Shown here: one piece after another, positions 9,454 to 18,519 of the stretch
How positions within the stretch are numbered: position 1 is the first letter of the stretch
Layout: every line of letters begins with the position of its first letter
Source: Diplocloster modestus
GTDB lineage: Bacteria; Bacillota; Clostridia; Lachnospirales; Lachnospiraceae
Reading direction: 5' to 3'
NCBI RefSeq assembly: GCF_019042245.1
Contig: NZ_JAHQCX010000008.1
Location: forward strand, 1 to 64,000
Length of the DNA stretch: 64,000 nucleotides
Notes under the pieces: generated by a model
Database searches by the model: none
The model's input: the letters and a program-made list of their open reading frames with translations, nothing else
What the model was told of the DNA's origin: nothing
Program-made: the position numbers and the translations under genes

Positions 9454-10059
9454 TCAGACAAAATTTTTAAACAGATTGCAGATCGCATCCGCTTCAATCC
9501 GTTCCAGCATACTGTACGCCATATGTAGGTCAGGGCCTGAGACCACCACTCCATGCATGGGCATTATGGCCCCAATGGGCTGTTCCTCTGCCAGTTCTCT
9601 TCTATTGTCAAAATATTCGTAAACCTGTTCATGTAATTCCTTTGTATAAGCCTTTGTATAGGGAATACATTCAACCGGCCCCCGTTTCATAGTGGCCTCC
9701 GTAATATTCCGGATCGGTTTACTCTGAGCTACAAAAACCATGCAAAACTGAGGATGGGCATGTATGGTAGCACCAATATTTTTAAAGTTTTTGAGCAACA
9801 AAACATGCATATAGGCTTCCCTTGACAGGTTTCCCGATCCCTCCAGAATATTCATATCGTAATCAATCAGCAGAAAATCACAAGCGTTTAGATCACAGAA
9901 TTTTCGTTCTGACATCAGGGACGGAGAGATGAGCACCCGGTTATTCGCCACACGATATGCAAAATTCCCGCCCGCTGCGTTTGTCAGCTTCCGATCCCAC
10001 ATGTTCTTTGCTACCTTTACCATTTCCATTCGCTCAGCCATAAAAGATAAATTTCCCAT
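9454..10059 (-). CDS. Class II aldolase (fuculose/rhamnulose-phosphate aldolase type)
   Basis: A 201-residue zinc aldolase/epimerase fold protein. Zinc ligands appear in IHAHPQF and in MPMHGVVV, and the conserved acidic residue is in SREAYMH. Family members split L-fuculose-1-phosphate or L-rhamnulose-1-phosphate into dihydroxyacetone phosphate and lactaldehyde, or epimerise pentose phosphates. It sits between the PfkB kinase and the DeoR gene in one operon. At about 200 residues it is closer in size to FucA than to the ~270-residue RhaD of enterobacteria. The exact substrate cannot be read. Confidence 0.85.
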   Translation of the reverse strand: MGNLSFMAERMEMVKVAKNMWDRKLTNAAGGNFAYRVANNRVLISPSLMSERKFCDLNACDFLLIDYDMNILEGSGNLSREAYMHVLLLKNFKNIGATIHAHPQFCMVFVAQSKPIRNITEATMKRGPVECIPYTKAYTKELHEQVYEYFDNRRELAEEQPIGAIMPMHGVVVSGPDLHMAYSMLERIEADAICNLFKNFV

Positions 10060-10091
10060 ACTATTTCCTTCTTTCTTTTTGATTCAAAAAG

Positions 10092-11024
10092 TTAAGCCAG
10101 TTTTTTTATGGTTACCAGATTTTCCAATTGTTTGGCCCGGTCCGTATCAAATCCCACAGAGGTGTTAGATTCCGCCGCTGCGGCTGATGCGGCTGTGGCG
10201 ATTCTTAAGGTCTCCGCAATATTTTTTCCCTCATGTATTCCGTAGACCAGCCCTGCCAGATAGCAATCTCCGCAGCCAATTGTATTGCTCACCCGGACCC
10301 TTGGGGGGTACACACGATAAAATTCATCCCGGTATTTTACCAGCGATCCGTCCCCTCCCAGAGAGACCGCTATGATCTCGACTTGATATGGATCCAGCTC
10401 CTTTAAAGCTTGTATAATTTCCTCATCCCCGGACAGATTTTTTTTACTTATATAAGATAATTCATCCAGATTAGGCTTAATCAGATACGGGGATGACCGT
10501 ATACATTCCATGAGAGATTCCCCGCTGGTATCCAGAAATACCCTCAGCCGCTTATCCGAAAGTTCTTTCATAATCCGATTGTATACCATAGGGTCGGAAC
10601 AATTGGAAGCGTCTCCTGACAAAACCAGATAATCTTCCTCTTTTAGATTCATCCTCATCTGGTGAATCAGCCTTTCTAATATCCCTTCAGCCAGATCCAT
10701 TCCTCTGTCCGCTATAATACTGCAGTCATTGGTATCTTCGATTACTAAATAATTTGTCCTGGTCTCCCCTTTGTCTTCATAAATAAACTGGACATCAATC
10801 TGAAAATCTTTCAGAAACTGTATCACTTTTTTTCCTGTATCTCCGTAGGCTATTCCAAAAGCCCTGCTTGCAGTATTCAGGAGTTTTAAATTAATGGATA
10901 CATGCGTACCTTTTCCTCCTAAATAGTCTTTGGTCGATCGGATTCTGTTTGTAATATTCCTGGTGAATGAAGGAATATACAAAATCCGGTCTACCGCCGG
11001 ATTCAGTGTCACTGTGTTAATCAT
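10092..11024 (-). CDS. PfkB-family hexose-phosphate kinase (1-phosphofructokinase/LacC type)
   Basis: A 310-residue ribokinase-like kinase. It starts INTVTLNPAVDR, the signature opening of 1-phosphofructokinase and tagatose-6-phosphate kinase, with GGKGTHVSINLKLL for substrate binding and the catalytic anion-hole motif NTIGCGDCYLAG (GxGD) near residue 250. These enzymes phosphorylate a sugar phosphate at C1 to make a bisphosphate that an aldolase cleaves. It is the first gene of the minus-strand operon. The start at 11024 is preceded by AAAGGAGG; the ten-codon longer reading is not needed. Confidence 0.87.
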   Translation of the reverse strand: MINTVTLNPAVDRILYIPSFTRNITNRIRSTKDYLGGKGTHVSINLKLLNTASRAFGIAYGDTGKKVIQFLKDFQIDVQFIYEDKGETRTNYLVIEDTNDCSIIADRGMDLAEGILERLIHQMRMNLKEEDYLVLSGDASNCSDPMVYNRIMKELSDKRLRVFLDTSGESLMECIRSSPYLIKPNLDELSYISKKNLSGDEEIIQALKELDPYQVEIIAVSLGGDGSLVKYRDEFYRVYPPRVRVSNTIGCGDCYLAGLVYGIHEGKNIAETLRIATAASAAAAESNTSVGFDTDRAKQLENLVTIKKLA

Positions 11025-11152
11025 AATTTCCTCCTTTCTCAATGGTATCTCCATTTTTCATGTCTGCAATTTTCAAACTTTCCCTTTACGTAAATGTACT
11101 TCTTATAACTGCGCCCCCATATCGGAACCATATGGAACTTCCGTTCACTTGG

Positions 11153-11181
11153 ATTATAGCAATCGATTCCGTTTTTTACAA
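11153..11181 (-). promoter_or_regulatory. Promoter for the minus-strand kinase-aldolase operon
   Basis: On the minus strand TTGTAA (11176-11181) and TATAAT (11153-11158) are 17 bases apart. It lies about 130 bases upstream of the PfkB gene. A palindrome GCTTATATAAGC at 11260-11271 farther upstream could be an operator of the DeoR regulator. The whole 11025-11467 divergent region is AT-rich and otherwise non-coding. Confidence 0.65.
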
Positions 11182-11354
11182 CCTCTTTTTTGCAAAAAAT
11201 CTTTTTTATGATTTTTGCATATTTTCTATCTGAAATTTAACCGTTCATATGAGCATTATGCTTATATAAGCTCATTTTAATCAATATTTTTCACATATTT
11301 CCAGACTTTATTTAATCTATTTTTACCAAAACCGATTTTTATTTCAAAAATATA

Positions 11355-11383
11355 TTGCCATATCAAAAATTAAATAGTATAAT
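11355..11383 (+). promoter_or_regulatory. Promoter for the sugar ABC importer
   Basis: TTGCCA at 11355-11360 and TATAAT at 11378-11383 are separated by 17 bases, about 85 bases before the ATPase start. This gives a divergent promoter pair with the minus-strand operon. Confidence 0.7.
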
Positions 11384-11467
11384 TCGGAATATATCAAGCA
11401 TTCTGTTTTGTTCCGTTTGTTGGTAAATTACATATAAAACGATTTATGTAGGATGGGAGGATGAAGT

Positions 11468-12967
11468 ATGACCACAGACAGGCTTGAACTCAAAAACCTT
11501 CATAAAAGGTTTCCCGGCGTTTACGCGGTGAAGGGCGTTAGTTTCAAGGTCGCACCAGGTGAGGTCCATGCCCTGGTAGGTGAAAATGGAGCGGGCAAGT
11601 CCACTTTAATGAAAATGATCATCGGCGAATATCTGCCTGACCAGGGAGATATCTTTCATAATGGAACACCGTGTAAAATCCGTTGTATCGCGGATGCCCA
11701 GGAAATTGGAATTGCCATGATCCACCAGGAACTTGCCCCTCTGCCCAATATGACGATTACACAGAATATCTTTCTTGGGCAGGAACTCATGAAAAACGGG
11801 TTTGTCGATGACCGTGCGATGAATGCCGCCGCGAAAGAAATTCTGGCAGAATATAAAATGGATTACGAGCCAACGACATACGTAGAAAAGTTAAGTGTGG
11901 CGCAAATCCAAATGTTGGAAATTATCAAGGCAGTCCGCAAGAATGCGGATATTATTATTATGGATGAGCCAACTTCGTCCTTGTCAGAAGAGGAAGCAAA
12001 TAAACTGTTTACTATTATCAAAGATATGACCGCAAGAAGCGTTTCTATCATCTATATCTCTCATCGCCTGGAGGAAATACTCAAGTTAGCTGACAAAATT
12101 ACAGTTCTAAGGGACGGTGAATATATCGAAACGGTAGATGCGGCTTTGGTTACGAAAAATCGTTTAATTGAGCTCATGGTAGGCCGGTCGTTGGATCAGG
12201 TGTATCCAAAAGAGGAGGTCCCCATCCGAGATACGGTATTAAAGGTCGAAAATTTATGTTCCGCGGGAGTTTTCAAAAATATTTCTTTTGAAGTACATAA
12301 AGGTGAGATTCTGGGTATTTCGGGATTAATGGGTGCCGGACGCAGTGAAATAATGAGGGCTATTTTCGGTATGGATCCCTGCGACAGCGGAACAATCCGG
12401 ATACACGGTGAACAAGTGATTTTAAAGTCACCAGCCGATGCGATTAATAAAAAGATTGCAATGGTCAGCGAAGACCGTAAAGAATACGGCCTGATCCTCT
12501 GCCGTTCTATCCGAGAAAACATTTCACTTCCCAACCTAAAAAAATGCTTCAAAGGGTTATTTATCAGCACAAGAAAAGAGCTGTTAGAGGCACAGACCTA
12601 TGAAAGTTCCCTGGGGATCAAATGCTCCAACCTGAATGCAACCGTGGAAACCCTCAGTGGCGGAAATCAGCAAAAAGTGGTTCTGGCAAAATGGCTTCAG
12701 TCAGAGCCTGAAATTCTCATACTCGACGAGCCAACCAGAGGAATCGATGTGGGAGCTAAGTTTGAGATCTATAAGATTATGGTGGAACTTGCCAAGCAGG
12801 GCATGGCCATCATCATGGTTTCCTCGGAGCTTCCTGAGATTATGGGGATGAGTGACCGTATACTGGTTATCTCGAATGGACAGATTACCGGAGAATATAG
12901 CCGGAATGAAATACAGGCCGGAAATGTAACACAAGAAGAGCTGCTAAGCAATGCTTTTAAAATGTAA
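11468..12967 (+). CDS. Sugar ABC transporter ATP-binding protein (RbsA/MglA type)
   Basis: A 499-residue ATPase with two fused ABC domains, as in RbsA, AraG and MglA. The first domain has GENGAGKSTLMKM, IIIMDEPTSSLSEEE and YISHRLEEI. The second has the degenerate Walker A GLMGAGRSEIMRA, LSGGNQQKVVLAKW and ILDEPTRGIDVGAK. It powers import of a monosaccharide with the permease and binding protein that follow. GGGAGG lies upstream of the ATG. The pathway genes across the divergent promoter suggest a deoxyketose precursor such as rhamnose, but this is inference. Confidence 0.93.
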   Translation: MTTDRLELKNLHKRFPGVYAVKGVSFKVAPGEVHALVGENGAGKSTLMKMIIGEYLPDQGDIFHNGTPCKIRCIADAQEIGIAMIHQELAPLPNMTITQNIFLGQELMKNGFVDDRAMNAAAKEILAEYKMDYEPTTYVEKLSVAQIQMLEIIKAVRKNADIIIMDEPTSSLSEEEANKLFTIIKDMTARSVSIIYISHRLEEILKLADKITVLRDGEYIETVDAALVTKNRLIELMVGRSLDQVYPKEEVPIRDTVLKVENLCSAGVFKNISFEVHKGEILGISGLMGAGRSEIMRAIFGMDPCDSGTIRIHGEQVILKSPADAINKKIAMVSEDRKEYGLILCRSIRENISLPNLKKCFKGLFISTRKELLEAQTYESSLGIKCSNLNATVETLSGGNQQKVVLAKWLQSEPEILILDEPTRGIDVGAKFEIYKIMVELAKQGMAIIMVSSELPEIMGMSDRILVISNGQITGEYSRNEIQAGNVTQEELLSNAFKM

Positions 12968-12986
12968 AGTTGAGGAGGAATCACTG

Positions 12987-13937
12987 ATGAAAGAGATAAT
13001 AAAAACCAGCAGGTTTCGTTCGAGAGATCTGACCCGAAAATATGGTATTTTGATGGTACTGCTTCTTTTATGTATTATCATGGCCATTACTTCCCCTACC
13101 TTTCGAACCGCGCAAAATGTAATCAATATTCTAAGGCAGGTATCTGTAAATGGGATTATCGCCATAGGAATGACCTTTGTGATCATGACCGGTGGAATTG
13201 ACCTGACAGTGGGTTCTTTGTTTGCAGTTGCCGGTGTCGTCTGCGGTAGTATTCTAGTCCGTAATCCTTCCAATGTATTATTTGCCATTACAGCTTCCCT
13301 GGCCATCTGTGCCGTCTTCGGCGTAATGAACGGTTTTTTTGTATCCCGCATGAATGTGCCGGCATTTGTAGCCACCTTGGCCGCTCAGACGATGGCCCGG
13401 GGATTCGCATATGTCTATTCCGACGGAAAACCTTACACACTGGCGTCTCCCCTCTTCAGTAAAATTGGGAAGGGCTATGTTCCCATTGTCATATTTGCCG
13501 CTATCCTGCTCGTTTCCTTCGTTGTATTATCAAAGACCAAATTCGGCCGCTATATCTATGCCGTCGGCGGAAATCCAAAAGCAGCAAACGCGTCCGGGGT
13601 CCATGTATCCAGAATCCTGATGAAGGTCTATATATACAGCGCCGTCCTGGCCGGGATTGCCGGGATTGTACTGGCATCACGTACAAATGCCGGACAGCCC
13701 GCCGTTGGTATCGGATATGAAACAGACGCCATCGCTTCCGCTGTGATCGGCGGGACCAGCATGACCGGCGGTATCGGAACTGTAGGCGGAACCTTTATCG
13801 GAATTCTGATTATCGGCGTACTTAATAATGGGTTAAATCTGCTGGACGTCTCATCCTATTGGCAGCAAATTATTAAAGGAATTATTATTCTTGGAGCAGT
13901 CTGCTTCGATCTGCATTCTAAAAGCAGCACCAAATAA
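12987..13937 (+). CDS. Sugar ABC transporter permease (RbsC type)
   Basis: A 316-residue membrane permease with 8-10 hydrophobic helices and the family motifs MTGGIDLTVGS, MNVPAFVATLA and ASAVIGGTSMTGG. It forms the channel of the RbsABC-like importer. The start at 12987 follows GAGGAGG; an upstream in-frame ATG at 12951 lies within the ATPase gene and is unlikely. Confidence 0.93.
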   Translation: MKEIIKTSRFRSRDLTRKYGILMVLLLLCIIMAITSPTFRTAQNVINILRQVSVNGIIAIGMTFVIMTGGIDLTVGSLFAVAGVVCGSILVRNPSNVLFAITASLAICAVFGVMNGFFVSRMNVPAFVATLAAQTMARGFAYVYSDGKPYTLASPLFSKIGKGYVPIVIFAAILLVSFVVLSKTKFGRYIYAVGGNPKAANASGVHVSRILMKVYIYSAVLAGIAGIVLASRTNAGQPAVGIGYETDAIASAVIGGTSMTGGIGTVGGTFIGILIIGVLNNGLNLLDVSSYWQQIIKGIIILGAVCFDLHSKSSTK

Positions 13938-13971
13938 TTAAATATAAAGAAAGAAAAAGGAGAAATGAAAG

Positions 13972-14992
13972 ATGAAAGCAAAAAGATTAGTGGCATTATT
14001 ACTTACAACCGTTCTGGTAATCGGTATGACAGGCTGCCAGGTCAAAGAGGAATCGGCCTCCGCCGCGCCGGAGGCCGGCAGTTCGGCAGCCACCGGGCAG
14101 CCACAGTCGAAGCCTGTTGAAACGGCTGCCCTTTCGAACAGTACCGGGGATGAGATTACCATTGGCGTGCTGATGAAAACCATGTCCGATACTTATTCCA
14201 ATAAGCTGGGCACAGCCATCGAAAACTACGCCGCCGAGACTTATCCAAACGTCAAAATATCCCTAATGGACGGCCAGGCCGATGTCGCAAAACAGATCTC
14301 CCAGGCAGAGGACCTGATTGCCAAACAGGTGGATATTATCATACTGAATCCCCAGGACGCAGATGGTTCTTCCCAGGTGCTGGATCTGTGCGCCGCTGCC
14401 AACATTCCTGTTATCGAAGTAAACAATGCCACCCGATGACTATCTGTCCTTCGTAGGCTCCAACGACGTAGAAGCCGGTGAAATTATGGGCAACTATGTA
14501 GATGAAAAGCTCGGCGGCAGCGGTAACCTGGTTTTGCTGGAAGGGCTAATGGGCGAAAGCGGGCAGCTCTACCGCAGGGAAGGCCTGGAAAATACCATCC
14601 TTGCTAAGGATGGATATGAACTGCTGTCAGAATTGTCCGCGGAATGGTCCAGGGCGAAAGCAATGTCCATCACAGAGGACTGGTTAGGCAAATACCCTCA
14701 GATTGATGCGATCCTATGCGAGAATGATGATATGGCTATGGGCGCTTTGCAGGCAGCCGAATCCTCCGAAAGGGATCCGCTTATCATCGGTGTGGATGCT
14801 ATCCCCGATGCTTTGCAGGCAGTAAAAGACGGCCGGATGGATGCCACTATTCTGCAGGATGCGCAGGGGCAGGCTCAGGTTTCCGTAGACGTTGCCGTCA
14901 AGATTGTAAATGGCGAATCCGTTGAAAAAGAATATTCTGTCCCCTTCCAATTAATCACAAGTGAAAATGTAGATCAGTTCATGGAGCCTTAG
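13972..14992 (+). pseudogene. Frameshifted sugar-binding lipoprotein (RbsB type)
   Basis: Periplasmic-binding-protein-type lipoprotein split across two frames. Frame one (13972-14439) has a signal peptide with lipobox MTGC (Cys 22), then ITIGVLMKTMSDTYSNKL and the fragment IPVIEVNNA before a stop. Frame two (from about 14426 to 14992) continues seamlessly with PDDYLSFVGSNDVEAGEIMG and ends in VPFQLITSENVDQF. Together they give about 340 residues, normal for the family. Removing one base around 14424-14434 would restore VNNAPDDYL. Either the gene is newly broken or there is a sequencing error; the rest of the operon is intact and a terminator follows. Confidence 0.85.
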
Positions 14993-15001
14993 TCCCAATT
15001 A

Positions 15002-15034
15002 AACAGGCGATCCGGTTATGGATCGCCTGTTTTT
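15002..15034 (+). terminator. Rho-independent terminator after the ABC operon
   Basis: AACAGGCGATCC (15002-15013) pairs perfectly with GGATCGCCTGTT (15020-15031), followed by further T residues. A second hairpin with arms TCAATAGGA and TCCTATTGA (about 15034-15057) follows at once. Confidence 0.9.
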
Positions 15035-15103
15035 CAATAGGAAAGTACTCCTATTGAATGAAAAATCCCTCCGGGGCGCGCAGCGGCGGAAATCCTCAAA
15101 TGC

Positions 15104-15790
15104 TCAGATCTGCCCGTAATAAGCATTAGCCCCATGTTTTCTCATGAAATGTTTCTCTTTGATCACATCGGGAGCGGGTTTTACATCCGGTTTGATCATC
15201 TCAGTACGGCAGGCCATTTTCGCCACTTCCTCCAGGACCACTGCGTTATGAACCGCCTCATCCGCATCTTTGCCCCAGGTAAAGGTACCGTGGTTTGTGC
15301 AGAGCACAGCCTGTACATATTCCGGGTTCAGGTCTTTGAAGGTTTCCACGATCACCAGGCCGGTGTTTTTCTCATAGGCTTCGCTGATCTCCTCTGCCGT
15401 TAAGCTTCTGGCGCAGGGAACCGGGCCGTAGAAATAATCCGCATGGGTGGTTCCGTAGCAGGGAATGCTGCGTCCGGCCTGTGCCCAGGATGTAGCCCAG
15501 GGTGAATGCGTATGAACCACGCCGCCTACTTTGAAAGCCTTATACAGCTCAATATGGGTGGGTGTATCGGAAGAAGGTTTGTATTTACCCTCGATTTTAT
15601 TGCCGTCAAGATCCATAACCACCATATCTTCCCACTTCAGCACGTCGTAATCAATGCCGCTGGGTTTGATGACGAAATAACCGGTTTCCTTGTCAAATCC
15701 ACTGACATTGCCCCATGTATAGGTAACCAGCCCTCTCTTCGGCAGTTCCATATTTTGTTCAAATACCTGTTTTTTTAACGCTTCTAACAT
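15104..15790 (-). CDS. L-ribulose-5-phosphate 4-epimerase (AraD/UlaF/SgbE family)
   Basis: A 228-residue zinc-dependent epimerase of the class II aldolase fold. [48 protein letters not shown] (zinc histidines), [12 protein letters not shown] and [10 protein letters not shown] are family signatures. It converts L-ribulose-5-phosphate to D-xylulose-5-phosphate for the pentose phosphate pathway. It is the last gene of a three-gene operon with the 3-epimerase and kinase, an arrangement known from L-ascorbate and L-xylulose/L-lyxose use. A GGAGA site precedes the ATG. Confidence 0.93.
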   Translation of the reverse strand: MLEALKKQVFEQNMELPKRGLVTYTWGNVSGFDKETGYFVIKPSGIDYDVLKWEDMVVMDLDGNKIEGKYKPSSDTPTHIELYKAFKVGGVVHTHSPWATSWAQAGRSIPCYGTTHADYFYGPVPCARSLTAEEISEAYEKNTGLVIVETFKDLNPEYVQAVLCTNHGTFTWGKDADEAVHNAVVLEEVAKMACRTEMIKPDVKPAPDVIKEKHFMRKHGANAYYGQI

Positions 15791-15795
15791 ATCTC

Positions 15796-16638
15796 TTATC
15801 TCTCCTTTTCTATAATTGCACTCATCATATCATGAGCGAACTTCAGATCTTCTCTCCAGGCATCGCTGCCTGTGTACCAGAACTCAGTCACAAACTTGCG
15901 GATTCCCAGCTTCCATGCCTCATGCACCATACTCTCAAAATCCACATGTCCGGTTCCAAAGGGAATCTCCCGAAACTTGCCGGGAACCGTCTCTTTTAAG
16001 TGCATGGCTACCAGATGTCCTTCACCGGTCCTCAAATCATCCAGCACGTCGGTATCGTACATAACCGCGGCATTGGTGATATTTCCGGCGTCCGGATAAA
16101 CGTTCAGATAGGTGCTGTTGACCAGTTTCACATAATGCATAGCCTTCTCCACCGTGTTCATAAACTCGGTCTCCATGGTCTCGAATCCCAGGGTAACGCC
16201 GGCCCGCGCCGCCATCATCGCAGCGATCTCCAGATTTTTTCCAAAACGCTCCACGGATTCCGGAGTGGATTCTTCATAATACACATCATAGCCGGCCAGC
16301 TGTATGATCCGGATTCCTAAGTCCTCAGAAAGCTCAATGGCCTTCTCCATGATCTCCATCCCCCGGCGGCAGACAGCCTCATCATTACTGCCGATGGGGT
16401 ATTTGCGATGGCCGCTCAAGCACATCGTGCGGATCGGAACACCGACTTCGTACATGATCTTCACCAGCTCCAGCCGCTCCTCTTTTGTCCAGTTCAGCCG
16501 GTCCAGTTTTTCGTCGGTCTCGTCAATGCTGATTTCCACAAAATCAAACCCAGCTTCCCTGGCCTCCAGAAGCTTTTCTTTCCAGGTCAGGGTACCTGGC
16601 ATGGATTTTTCGTAAAGTCCTAACGTATATGCTTTCAA
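15796..16638 (-). CDS. L-ribulose-5-phosphate 3-epimerase (UlaE/SgbU family)
   Basis: A 280-residue TIM-barrel epimerase (L-xylulose-5-phosphate 3-epimerase). [48 protein letters not shown] and the metal-site region [10 protein letters not shown] are typical of UlaE/SgbU. It converts L-xylulose-5-phosphate to L-ribulose-5-phosphate, the substrate of the 4-epimerase downstream. The start codon is TTG at 16638, with GGAGG seven bases upstream. The gene lies 15 bases after the kinase and 5 before the 4-epimerase. Confidence 0.93.
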   Translation of the reverse strand: MKAYTLGLYEKSMPGTLTWKEKLLEAREAGFDFVEISIDETDEKLDRLNWTKEERLELVKIMYEVGVPIRTMCLSGHRKYPIGSNDEAVCRRGMEIMEKAIELSEDLGIRIIQLAGYDVYYEESTPESVERFGKNLEIAAMMAARAGVTLGFETMETEFMNTVEKAMHYVKLVNSTYLNVYPDAGNITNAAVMYDTDVLDDLRTGEGHLVAMHLKETVPGKFREIPFGTGHVDFESMVHEAWKLGIRKFVTEFWYTGSDAWREDLKFAHDMMSAIIEKER

Positions 16639-16653
16639 TTCGGTTCCTCCATA

Positions 16654-18171
16654 TTAATCGTTTTCGAAGCATTTCCATGCTCCGCTCAAGCTTTCGATTA
16701 CCTTCCGGTAATTCGCGTACTTCTCCTCATAGATCGCCTTGTATTCAGGCCGCGGCTGCACGGTCTTCGTGATATTCACCGTGCGGGCGATCGCTTCCGG
16801 GTAATCCTTATAGATACCGGCCGCGATCCCGGCTGCCATGGCACATCCCTGTGCGCCCAGCTCCTTATCCTCGATCACATCCACAGGGATCTGAAGGGCG
16901 TCCGCAAAGATCTGCACCCACACGTCGGAATTGGCGGCACCGCCGGCCAGCCGGATCGACTTGGGTACTTCACGGTTGCGCAGCAGCTTCCTTACATGGG
17001 TCAGATGGGAAAATACGATTCCCTCATAGACTGCCCGCAGCATATGTTTCTTGGAATGATAAGCGCTCAGCCCGATAAAGGTTCCCTTGGCTATGGGATC
17101 TTCATTAGAACCATTCAGGAACGGCAGGAAGATCACATTATTGTCCTGAGGCTCGATAGAAGCCACCCATTCGTTGGTTATATCATAGACCGACCCGCCA
17201 TTTTCCTTCGCCTCCGCCTTCTCATAGGACATCAGGTTGCGGATGAACCATTCCATATTGCCGGCAGACGTGGGGCTGCTCTCCTCCACCAGGAAATATC
17301 CTGGGATACAGAACATGGAATTCAAAGACACCGTACCGTTCGTAACCGGCTCTTTGGCGATAAACTCATTGATGCTCCAGGTGCCGGCGATCATGCACAT
17401 CTGGTCCTCATCGGAAAGTGCGGAAGCGATACCGCAGGCATTCACATCGAACATTCCGGCAGCAACGGGAATTCCCTCCGGAAGCAGGGTCTTTTCACTG
17501 ACTTCCTTCGTAACTGTACCGCAGACATCCGCCGCATAGCGAAGAGGCGGAAGTTTGTCATAGATCTCTTCCAGTCCGAAGTATCCCAACAGTTCCTTAT
17601 CATAAGCAAGCGTATGCAGATTCACAAGATTAGCTCCGGAGAAATCGGTATATTCCGCATAAGCCTCCCCGGTCAGCATGAAACGGATATAATCCTTCAC
17701 TGCAAATATGTATTTGGTCTTCTGAAGCACTTCCGGGTGATGATCCTTAAACCATGCCAGCAGGCTGACAGGCTGACAGGCCAGGATGTCCTGGATAGAC
17801 TTTTCAAATACTTTCTCCTTGGTTCCGTCCTGGGACCACTTCTCAATATACTTCCAGGCTCTGGAATCCGTAGAAACAATACCATTATAAGACGGTTTCC
17901 CGTTTTCGTCTACCATATAAAGTCCTTTGCCGTGTCCGGTCAGGGAGACACCCGCGATCTCCTTCGGGTCCAGCCCGCTCTTCTCGATAGCATTGCGAAT
18001 CGCCTGAGCGTTAACTTCCCAAAGCTCTTCCATATCTCTCTCCGTATATCCGGGCTTCGGCGTGATCGTGATCGTGGGAACGCTGGCCACGGAAATCTGT
18101 TTTCCATCTTCGTCAAATATGGCAGCTTTGGAGAAGGTTCCTCCGTTGTCAATACCCATCAAATATCTCAT
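16654..18171 (-). CDS. FGGY carbohydrate kinase, L-xylulose kinase-like (LyxK)
   Basis: A 505-residue FGGY kinase. The ATP-site start MGIDNGGTFSKAAIFD is followed by PKPGYTERDMEELW, VSLTGHGKGLYMVDENG and ILACQPVSLLAWF, a pattern close to E. coli LyxK. The late motif IRLAGGAANSDVWVQIFADAL closes the nucleotide site. With the 3- and 4-epimerases downstream it gives L-xylulose to L-xylulose-5-phosphate to L-ribulose-5-phosphate to D-xylulose-5-phosphate. The substrate name rests on operon logic. AAAGGAG lies before the ATG, and a promoter with a dyad operator is upstream. Confidence 0.9.
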   Translation of the reverse strand: MRYLMGIDNGGTFSKAAIFDEDGKQISVASVPTITITPKPGYTERDMEELWEVNAQAIRNAIEKSGLDPKEIAGVSLTGHGKGLYMVDENGKPSYNGIVSTDSRAWKYIEKWSQDGTKEKVFEKSIQDILACQPVSLLAWFKDHHPEVLQKTKYIFAVKDYIRFMLTGEAYAEYTDFSGANLVNLHTLAYDKELLGYFGLEEIYDKLPPLRYAADVCGTVTKEVSEKTLLPEGIPVAAGMFDVNACGIASALSDEDQMCMIAGTWSINEFIAKEPVTNGTVSLNSMFCIPGYFLVEESSPTSAGNMEWFIRNLMSYEKAEAKENGGSVYDITNEWVASIEPQDNNVIFLPFLNGSNEDPIAKGTFIGLSAYHSKKHMLRAVYEGIVFSHLTHVRKLLRNREVPKSIRLAGGAANSDVWVQIFADALQIPVDVIEDKELGAQGCAMAAGIAAGIYKDYPEAIARTVNITKTVQPRPEYKAIYEEKYANYRKVIESLSGAWKCFEND

Positions 18172-18202
18172 GCTTCACAACTCCTTTTCATTTAATAAGC
18201 GA

Positions 18203-18259
18203 TTGGAAAACGTTTTTCCAACCGCCTACTATTATACCATTCCTTAAGAAATCTTCCAA
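18203..18259 (-). promoter_or_regulatory. Promoter with LacI-type operator for the L-xylulose operon
   Basis: On the minus strand TTGGAA (18254-18259) and TATAAT (18231-18236) are 17 bases apart. Just downstream of the -10 lies the dyad TTGGAAAACGTTTTTCCAA (18203-18221), a LacI-family operator shape placed to block transcription. It matches the palindrome GGAAAACGTTTTCC at 24061-24074, upstream of the LacI gene ending at 22916. The rest of the 18172-18519 gap holds the divergent upstream region of the ferredoxin-nitroreductase gene, where a TATAAT at 18451-18456 is the only clear element. Confidence 0.75.
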
Positions 18260-18519
18260 TACCAAAAAACAACTTTTCCGCCTGATCACAATTCTGATCA
18301 TTTTCTCAGTTTACGAGCTGCAAAATTGCTTGTTTGTCACGGGGTGAAGGGAGTCTTTTTCTCTTCAGCCTTTATACTATCTGCAATGTACCATTGTGTA
18401 TGCCGCCACGAGAGTCATGGGATTCGATAGTAAATCTCCTGCAATCGTGATATAATAGGAACGAAAAAATAGGGTATTCGCAAGAAATGATTCCAATGCC
18501 CATGACTGGAGGTAAAAAG

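Noticed and set aside
14400..14440. Programmed +1 frameshift in the binding-protein gene
   Set aside because: The codons at the junction do not offer a slippery site where the P-site tRNA could re-pair, and this family is not known for frameshifting; mutation or error is simpler.
16996..18195. A 399-codon open frame opposite the L-xylulose-type kinase
   Set aside because: Antisense to a gene with clear FGGY motifs; no start signals or recognisable domains.
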